The notes below the pieces were generated by a model, which made no database searches, was not told where the DNA came from, and saw only the letters and a list, made by a program, of their open reading frames with translations. A stretch of DNA of 5,326 bases from an uncultured Spirochaetaceae bacterium. GTDB taxonomy: Bacteria; Spirochaetota; Spirochaetia; Sphaerochaetales; Sphaerochaetaceae. The position numbers and the translations under genes were made by a program. Below are positions 1 to 4,023 of the stretch, one piece after another (the stretch's first letter is position 1; each line of letters starts with the position of its first letter). The stretch spans positions 1-5,326 of the forward strand of contig CAMKAB010000082.1 of the NCBI GenBank assembly GCA_946410375.1, read 5' to 3'.

Positions 1-2679
1 CGCCGCACTTGGCGTTATAGCCGCCTGATCGTTGAATGCCGACACCGTTGCGCCCGCAGTCTCTCCCCAACCTAAAAATTCGGAGTTCGTCTTGCTGAAA
101 ATATTCCTATGCAAAGCCTCGGAGACGCCTTTCAGCACTTTCTGCACTCTGTCCGCGGATCCTCCGGTGTAGTTTGATTTAAACGTTACCGCGACCTCTT
201 CGGAGGGCTGATAAAAGCGTCCCGAGCCCGCATTCGGATAGAACTTGTTCGTCTTTAAGTCCCAAAGTCCGACTTCACCCGTCGTATGCGTTCCCTTTCC
301 GTCCGATGAGAACGCCGCAGGCACCGTGGCTTTCAAAACGCACGGCTGGAAACGACGAAGAAGCGTCCCCGAGGAGTTGTACATGTTAAGTTTGTACAGC
401 CTAAGGTCGGGATTATTCCTCACAGACATATCATAGTTTCTGCCGAATATGTATGTCGTTCTATTCTCAGTGCCTATCGTCTGCTCGAAATCCGCAAGAA
501 GCTCTCCGTTCACATACCCCTTTATCCTGTTCCCGCCCGAGGTCTCCACCGTCAGGGAATACTTCTCGTCGTAAAACCAGTTTCCGAAACACGGCTCATC
601 GTCCTTTCCAGCCCACAAGTCCCATGCGTTCTGCCTCCGGGATGGGTTGGTGGATCCGGTAACGCCCACGGACAAATTGCCAAGAGCTGCGAAGAAGTAG
701 TTCCACGAGCCGTCCATCATGTCCGCGAGCTCTATCTCCATCTCCGCTTTGTTGAACTTATCGTCCGTGTATCCATGTACGAGCCCCGTGTCTATGTATG
801 CGTATGCGGCGTTCTTCGCTCCGTAGCTTCTGATATACTCAATCGGCGTGAAGTAATCGGAGAAGAGGGCGTAAAAGTACACCGTTGCGCCGTTCTCCGC
901 GGTAAGGTTCTTATAATACCCTTCCGCTCCTTCCATCTTGGACGCTTCATACGTGTAGTTGTCCGCATCCGATGCGTCTTCATTTCCTTTCTTGTACCCG
1001 ATAAAGCCGTACTTCGTCGTCTTCGGGTCTATGATCGGATACTCCACGTCGTAGTTGGACCAGCTTGTGGAGAGCCTCGCCACCTGCTTGCTTATTTCCG
1101 CATAGTTCTCAAAATCCGTTGCGGGATTGATTGTCGATTTACACCGCACTACAACCTTGTAATGTATCGGCTCCCACTGAGCCGTGCACACCGCCGCGAT
1201 ATTCGCTTTCCACGCCGCAGGAAGTCCGTTTGACTGAGTGAAACCATAATGAGTATCGTCTACTTTCCATCCCTTGAAAATATACCCTCTCGCCTCGGGG
1301 TTTATCGGCATAACAGGCATCTGAGACGCATCTGATGTTGAAGTTGAAGCGCTCGCCGTGTTTGTTCCCGTAGTTACCACCGCTTTATCGGGGAAATTGT
1401 TATCATACGTGATGGAAACGTACCTCTTCGTCGCCCATACGGCGTAAAGCTCCATATCCCTGTATATCCACGCAGGTATGAATGAAATCTTTCTCCATAA
1501 ACCGTTTTCCTTGTAATAGTAACCGTCAAATCCGTAGCCCTCAATAGTAGGTTCATCAAGCAACTCGGATTTTCCGTACTGGTGAGATGTCGTATAATTC
1601 TCCCAGATTATCTGCCCGTTTTCGTCCACCGAGTCGCTCGGCACAGGCTGGTGCGTTCCGGTAAATCCCGCAGGGTCTATGTTGCTGTCGTTTGCTTCGC
1701 TTCCCGGGGTGAACTGATTGTATGTTATGCTAAACGCCTTGACTTCCTTCACATCAAGTCCGGCTGAGTCTCCGTCCGCCGTATTGTTTTGTATCCGCGT
1801 CGTACTGTTTGAGTATATCTGCACCGGGAACATAGCCATATACACCTCCGGCTTTTCCGTTGTGCCGGCGTTCGCCCCCGTTCTGTACACTTCCACCTTT
1901 ACATAGTATGTACCTGCGGCGAGAGTTTGCGTTACCTCGGCAGTATCGTTCATAGCAAGGTTCGCCGTCGTGTTTACAAGTTCTACCGCATCCGTTGTAT
2001 AGTCCGGATTGGTTGAGTACGTAATTACGTATTTGTATTCGGAGAGTTTCCCGAACGGTGTTCTTATCGTATTTGAGTCTATGCTTCCGCTTGTTCCGTC
2101 ATTATCTACTACGAATGACGCATACGGATTATTCGCAATCGTTATCTCGGAAGGTTTTACGCTGAGTTTTCCCGTGGTTCCCGCTTTCTGCACGCGCTTC
2201 ACCGCTATGGAGATGTTATTCGCAGATCCCGCCTTGATGGTTACGTCTGTGGCGGTGCTCTGGTACACAAGGGTCGTGTCGTCATACGTCGTGCCCGTGT
2301 ATGCGAAAAGGGTTATCTTCCACTTTCCCACGGAGAGGTTCTTAATGCTGTTCGTACCTTTAGAAGCGCCGTTAAGCTGCGCCACTGAGCTCTTCTCTCC
2401 GGTTTTTCCGTACGAATCCGCTTTCACCGCGGTGTAGCCCCAGTAATAATCAGAGACTCCTCCCGAGGAAATGTTATTATCTATTATGGTTGTGAGTCCT
2501 TTGTCCTCGGAATATCCCGGGGTGTTCACGGAAAGGCTTAGGTCCGCCGTTCCCGCGGGTCCCGAGCTCTCGCTATCCGAAGAACAGGAGACAAAGGCTC
2601 CGAGTGCGAAAGCGGAAACTACCAATAAGGTTATTAAAAGAACCGCTCCCCTTTTCAGAGAATTGTAAAATTTCGGCAT
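1..2679 (-). CDS. Modular surface lipoprotein with Listeria-Bacteroides-type repeats and LamG-like domain (3' end outside window)
   Basis: The reading frame is open for 893 codons from ATG 2679 to the window edge, so the C-terminus is missing. Seen: residues 1-31 form a signal peptide (KR, then a hydrophobic stretch) ending in AFVSC, with Cys32 as the likely lipidated residue; Ser, Asp, Glu and Gly follow. Residues about 45-200 look like a beta-rich Ig-like region. Residues about 365-415 (GYGFDGYYY to ELYAVW) and 470-502 (GYIFKGW to TAQW) resemble Listeria-Bacteroides repeats (Flg_new type). A weaker copy ends in FYALF at 606. Residues about 610-822 resemble a concanavalin/LamG-like domain (TPIEYIRS, AYIDTG, then VGLWDL and KFYPNAGSGRF). 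A further repeat begins at about 828 (VAVTFKSN, EFLGWGETAG), and its final YAVW-like strand should lie just outside the window, so the protein may end soon after. Inferred role: envelope-anchored binding or adhesin-like protein; the ligand is unknown. The start is fixed by GGAGGG four bases upstream. No enzyme motif was seen. Confidence 0.85.
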   Translation of the reverse strand, partial: MPKFYNSLKRGAVLLITLLVVSAFALGAFVSCSSDSESSGPAGTADLSLSVNTPGYSEDKGLTTIIDNNISSGGVSDYYWGYTAVKADSYGKTGEKSSVAQLNGASKGTNSIKNLSVGKWKITLFAYTGTTYDDTTLVYQSTATDVTIKAGSANNISIAVKRVQKAGTTGKLSVKPSEITIANNPYASFVVDNDGTSGSIDSNTIRTPFGKLSEYKYVITYSTNPDYTTDAVELVNTTANLAMNDTAEVTQTLAAGTYYVKVEVYRTGANAGTTEKPEVYMAMFPVQIYSNSTTRIQNNTADGDSAGLDVKEVKAFSITYNQFTPGSEANDSNIDPAGFTGTHQPVPSDSVDENGQIIWENYTTSHQYGKSELLDEPTIEGYGFDGYYYKENGLWRKISFIPAWIYRDMELYAVWATKRYVSITYDNNFPDKAVVTTGTNTASASTSTSDASQMPVMPINPEARGYIFKGWKVDDTHYGFTQSNGLPAAWKANIAAVCTAQWEPIHYKVVVRCKSTINPATDFENYAEISKQVARLSTSWSNYDVEYPIIDPKTTKYGFIGYKKGNEDASDADNYTYEASKMEGAEGYYKNLTAENGATVYFYALFSDYFTPIEYIRSYGAKNAAYAYIDTGLVHGYTDDKFNKAEMEIELADMMDGSWNYFFAALGNLSVGVTGSTNPSRRQNAWDLWAGKDDEPCFGNWFYDEKYSLTVETSGGNRIKGYVNGELLADFEQTIGTENRTTYIFGRNYDMSVRNNPDLRLYKLNMYNSSGTLLRRFQPCVLKATVPAAFSSDGKGTHTTGEVGLWDLKTNKFYPNAGSGRFYQPSEEVAVTFKSNYTGGSADRVQKVLKGVSEALHRNIFSKTNSEFLGWGETAGATVSAFNDQAAITPSAA

Positions 2680-2683
2680 ATTA

Positions 2684-2689
2684 CCCTCC
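2684..2689 (-). promoter_or_regulatory. Ribosome binding site of the lipoprotein gene
   Basis: GGAGGG on the minus strand, four bases before ATG 2679. It is the only strong Shine-Dalgarno site near the signal peptide and decides the start. Confidence 0.8.
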
Positions 2690-2730
2690 AAATACTGTAA
2701 AATCCGCCGCATAAAGCGTTTTAAAGCAGG

Positions 2731-2870
2731 TTTTGCGCTTTTTCACTTCGCATGCTTTTCGCTTTATTCGCCTTTTTCGCTTTTTGGCTTATGCGTTGCG
2801 CTTTGTGCATTGCGTCTTGCACTTTATGCGCTTTTCGCCTTATGCGATGCGCTCTATACGTTGTGTTTTA
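2731..2870. repeat. Degenerate short-unit repeat array (CGCTTTATG-like, period about 9)
   Basis: On the plus strand a C-G-C-T-T-T-(A/T)-T-(G/T) word recurs about every 8-11 bases, for example CGCTTTATT, CGCCTTTTT, CGCTTTGTG, CACTTTATG, CGCTCTATA. Within it a longer unit of 37 bases at 2778-2814 is repeated at 2829-2865 with 29 of 37 positions identical by hand count. If the minus-strand promoter at 2935 is used, the array lies in the untranslated leader of the lipoprotein mRNA. In one minus frame it reads as a Lys/Ala/Arg/Gln-rich stretch, but without a ribosome site. Confidence 0.7.
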
Positions 2871-2893
2871 CAAAAAAATACCGTAATTCAGAC

Positions 2894-2922
2894 TTGACAG
2901 AGGGCTGATTTCACTATACATT
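2894..2922 (+). promoter_or_regulatory. Candidate plus-strand sigma-70-type promoter
   Basis: A consensus TTGACA at 2894-2899 is followed after 17 bases by TACATT (2917-2922); the overlapping TATACA (2915-2920) gives 15-base spacing. Transcription would start near 2929 and run rightward, where no plus-strand gene is present. It would therefore make a non-coding RNA, or be a chance match. Confidence 0.4.
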
Positions 2923-2934
2923 CAAGATGTACTT

Positions 2935-2963
2935 ATTATATATTACTTAACACGCTGGCAGTT
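2935..2963 (-). promoter_or_regulatory. Candidate promoter of the lipoprotein gene
   Basis: The minus strand has a perfect TATAAT at 2940-2935, but no good -35 match at the expected place (about 2958-2963). A nine-base direct repeat, GTTAAGTAA on the minus strand, occurs at 2943-2951 just upstream of the -10 and again at 2965-2973, two helical turns apart, and could be an activator or repressor site. A start near 2928 would give a leader of about 250 nt before ATG 2679. Confidence 0.4.
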
Positions 2964-2987
2964 TTTACTTAACCAAATTTTTTCCTT

Positions 2988-3057
2988 GCGGCTCCGCTTC
3001 CGCCTCCGCAGGTTCCCGCTTCGTCCGCGTTCTCCCCGCCCCGAAGCCCCGCCCGAG
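2988..3057. other. G+C-rich block within AT-rich spacer
   Basis: About 74% G+C by hand count over 2991-3060 and strongly C-rich on the plus strand, with AT-rich sequence on both sides. On the minus strand one frame is open between stops from 3060 to 2965 and reads 31 residues with an AEAEAE run, but it has no start codon or ribosome site. It could be the remnant of a gene end, a Rho-loading stretch on the plus-strand RNA, or a genome-specific repeat. None of these can be decided here. Confidence 0.5.
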
Positions 3058-3122
3058 ATGTTAAAACGCCGTTCCAACCCATAAAACAAAAGGTTTATGA
3101 ATATCGTTTTAACATGTGTTAA
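3058..3122. repeat. Inverted repeats with TTAACA/TGTTAA cores
   Basis: ATGTTAAAACG at 3058-3068 and CGTTTTAACAT at 3105-3115 are a perfect 11-bp inverted repeat with 36 bases between. The right arm overlaps a second inverted repeat, TTAACA-TG-TGTTAA at 3109-3122. The clustering of one hexamer in both orientations looks like a protein-binding region. No regulator is encoded next to it. Confidence 0.6.
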
Positions 3123-3156
3123 GCATATATCATATGTATAGCTGTTCCTTTAGTGG

Positions 3157-3186
3157 TTAGCCTAGTTCTGTCAAGAACTAGGCTAA
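3157..3186. repeat. Perfect 13-bp hairpin with GTCA loop
   Basis: TTAGCCTAGTTCT (3157-3169) pairs fully with AGAACTAGGCTAA (3174-3186) across a four-base loop. No T-run follows on either strand, so it is not a standard intrinsic terminator. It is the most stable structure in the spacer. Its right end overlaps the palindrome at 3184-3199, so RNA from this region could fold in alternative ways. Confidence 0.8.
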
Positions 3187-3199
3187 GGGTATACCCTTA
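3184..3199. repeat. 16-bp perfect palindrome
   Basis: TAAGGGTATACCCTTA reads the same on both strands. It shares its first three bases with the right arm of the 13-bp hairpin. Continuous two-fold symmetry of this length suits a dimeric DNA-binding protein; no protein is known from the window. Confidence 0.75.
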
Positions 3200-3250
3200 A
3201 AAATTTTGCACTTATTGAGACTTAACTATTTATCTGTATTGTTTTAGAAA

Positions 3251-3316
3251 GTTTTTGAGAAGTTTTTGAGAAGTTTTTGAGAAGTTTTTGAGAAGTTTTT
3301 GAGAAGTTTTTAAGAA
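3251..3316. repeat. 11-bp tandem repeat, six units
   Basis: Five exact copies of GTTTTTGAGAA (3251-3305) are followed by a sixth with one change (GTTTTTAAGAA, 3306-3316) and a decayed seventh (3317-3327). A degraded copy precedes at 3241-3250. The unit length is not a multiple of three and no gene covers it. Each unit has a T5 tract, repeated near the helical period of DNA, which is expected to bend the axis. Exact centre with decayed edges suggests copy-number change by slippage. Confidence 0.95.
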
Positions 3317-3330
3317 CTTTTTTAAGATTA

Positions 3331-3346
3331 TTCAAAAATTTTTGAA
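3331..3346. repeat. 16-bp AT-rich perfect palindrome
   Basis: TTCAAAAATTTTTGAA is exactly self-complementary. It lies 15 bases beyond the last well-kept 11-bp repeat unit and just downstream of the small gene's terminator. It may be a protein site or simply part of the bent AT-rich tract. Confidence 0.65.
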
Positions 3347-3365
3347 ATGTAATAGCTTTACACCG

Positions 3366-3413
3366 AAAAAAAAAGCCGTTGCCACATGAGCCCGTCGGTT
3401 CATTCGCAACAGC
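3366..3413 (-). terminator. Intrinsic terminator of the 98-residue gene
   Basis: On the minus strand GCTGTTGC (3413-3406) pairs with GCAACGGC (3382-3375) with one G-U pair. The inner ATGAACC/GGCTCAT arms (one mismatch) and a GACG loop extend the stem, and nine T follow (3374-3366). It begins 37 bases after the stop at 3451. On the plus strand a T-run at 3422-3428 follows the same stem at a distance, so weak termination in that direction is possible. Confidence 0.85.
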
Positions 3414-3450
3414 CGTTCATCTTTTTTTCAAATATTGTTTCAATACGCTT

Positions 3451-3747
3451 TCACCCGTTATCAGGTAATTCGCATGTATACACATAACACGGAACCGTCC
3501 TGACGTTAAGTCTGAAATTTTCCCTTACCTCATCGGACGTCCCCAGGTCATCGTGCATATTCGTTATATCAATAAGCTCCAAATCAATATTCTTCACATA
3601 CTCGGGGACAAAACCGAACCTTCTTGAAATAAGACGCTTAGCAGTTCTCGCCCATACATAATCATCCTCGTCTCTGCCGAACCCGGACAATTCAATAACA
3701 TCACCGTTCTTCTTGCAAATAACCCTCACCATGTATGGTTTAAACAT
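3451..3747 (-). CDS. Small hypothetical protein, 98 residues
   Basis: Function not recognised. The protein is soluble-looking, slightly acidic, with no signal peptide and no membrane segment. Residues 6-22 look like a beta hairpin (MVRVICKKNGDVIELSGFG). An acidic turn (GRDEDDYVW) and a basic helix-like stretch (ARTAKRLISRRFG, about 33-45) follow, then alternating strand-like segments to a CYVYTCELPDNG end. Three cysteines are present (11, 87, 92), without a metal-binding spacing. The gene is supported by a near-ideal AGGAGG four bases before the ATG, a good promoter upstream and an intrinsic terminator after the TGA stop, so it is a one-gene transcription unit. Composition is similar to its neighbours and gives no clear sign of transfer. 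It is probably cytoplasmic; any role would be a guess. Confidence 0.8.
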   Translation of the reverse strand: MFKPYMVRVICKKNGDVIELSGFGRDEDDYVWARTAKRLISRRFGFVPEYVKNIDLELIDITNMHDDLGTSDEVRENFRLNVRTVPCYVYTCELPDNG

Positions 3748-3751
3748 AACG

Positions 3752-3757
3752 CCTCCT
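3752..3757 (-). promoter_or_regulatory. Ribosome binding site of the 98-residue gene
   Basis: AGGAGG on the minus strand, four bases before ATG 3747. It selects this ATG over the internal Met6 codon. Confidence 0.85.
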
Positions 3758-3906
3758 TATATTGTATTTTCCAAGTTTTTATCAGTATCTCAAAGACTAT
3801 TTATCAAAAAACATCAAGCCTATGCTAAAATGCCCGCCTTAAAAGACATATTTTTTTCACAACCGCTAAATGCCAAAACAGCACCGTTTGAAAATCTTTT
3901 TTTAAA

Positions 3907-3934
3907 ATTTTAGCACAAAACATCGGTTTATCAA
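3907..3934 (-). promoter_or_regulatory. Promoter of the 98-residue gene
   Basis: On the minus strand TTGATA (3934-3929) and TAAAAT (3912-3907) each match five of six consensus positions, are 16 bases apart, and the -10 is preceded by TG-N (extended -10). It lies immediately after the T-run of the nucleotidase terminator. Transcription would begin near 3900, leaving a leader of about 150 nt. That leader holds a near-direct repeat, GCTAAATGC at 3865-3873 and GCTAAAATGC at 3824-3833 on the plus strand, of unknown meaning. Confidence 0.6.
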
Positions 3935-3935
3935 C

Positions 3936-3981
3936 AAAAAAAAGAGCGATTTTCCGTAATTCTTTATAAGAAAACCGCTCT
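3936..3981 (-). terminator. Intrinsic terminator of the nucleotidase gene
   Basis: On the minus strand AGAGCGGTTTTC (3981-3970) pairs with GAAAATCGCTCT (3954-3943), a 12-bp stem with one G-U pair and a 15-base loop, followed by a T-run to 3936. It starts 42 bases after the stop codon at 4024, so the nucleotidase gene is the last of its transcript. Confidence 0.9.
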
Positions 3982-4023
3982 ATAATCTGTTTTATAGCCG
4001 TTAGCTGAATATTCTGCTATACA

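Larger units (their letters stand above)
2680..3450. other. Long non-coding, repeat-rich intergenic region
   Basis: About 770 bp between the end of the 98-residue gene and the start of the lipoprotein gene. Neither strand has an open frame with both a convincing start and a ribosome site. It alternates between AT-rich stretches and one G+C-rich block, and carries tandem repeats, palindromes, a hairpin and candidate promoters, listed separately. The parts near 3200-3250 outside those elements are plain AT-rich sequence in which nothing was recognised. The density of structure suggests a regulatory or RNA-encoding role, but this is inference. Confidence 0.8.

Noticed and set aside
775..1233. 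Plus-strand open frame of 152 codons
   Set aside because: Antisense shadow of the lipoprotein gene; Arg/Val-rich translation typical of a reverse reading of real codons.
2009..2437. Plus-strand open frame of 142 codons
   Set aside because: Also antisense to the lipoprotein frame; the hydrophobic translation follows from reading Thr/Asn/Lys/Glu-rich codons backwards.
2721..2810. 29-residue Lys/Ala-rich minus-strand frame in the repeat array
   Set aside because: No ribosome site before the ATG, and the composition is explained by the short repeat.
2986..3011. Possible terminator stem in the G+C-rich block
   Set aside because: The stem is short and is followed by A, not T, in the minus direction, and by mixed sequence on the plus strand.
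2893..3175. Nine-base inverted repeat (CTTGACAGA / TCTGTCAAG) that might bound an invertible segment
   Set aside because: A nine-base match over a few hundred bases is expected by chance, and no recombinase is encoded here.
2945..3226. ACTTAAC words (2945, 2967, 3220) matching the integron attC core pattern
   Set aside because: They are not paired with a partner core in the proper inverted arrangement, there is no integrase, and the small gene has its own promoter and terminator, unlike a cassette.
3184..3346. Replication-origin-like combination of iterons, palindromes and AT-rich DNA
   Set aside because: No DnaA-box cluster, no rep or dnaA gene nearby, and ordinary chromosomal-type genes on both sides.
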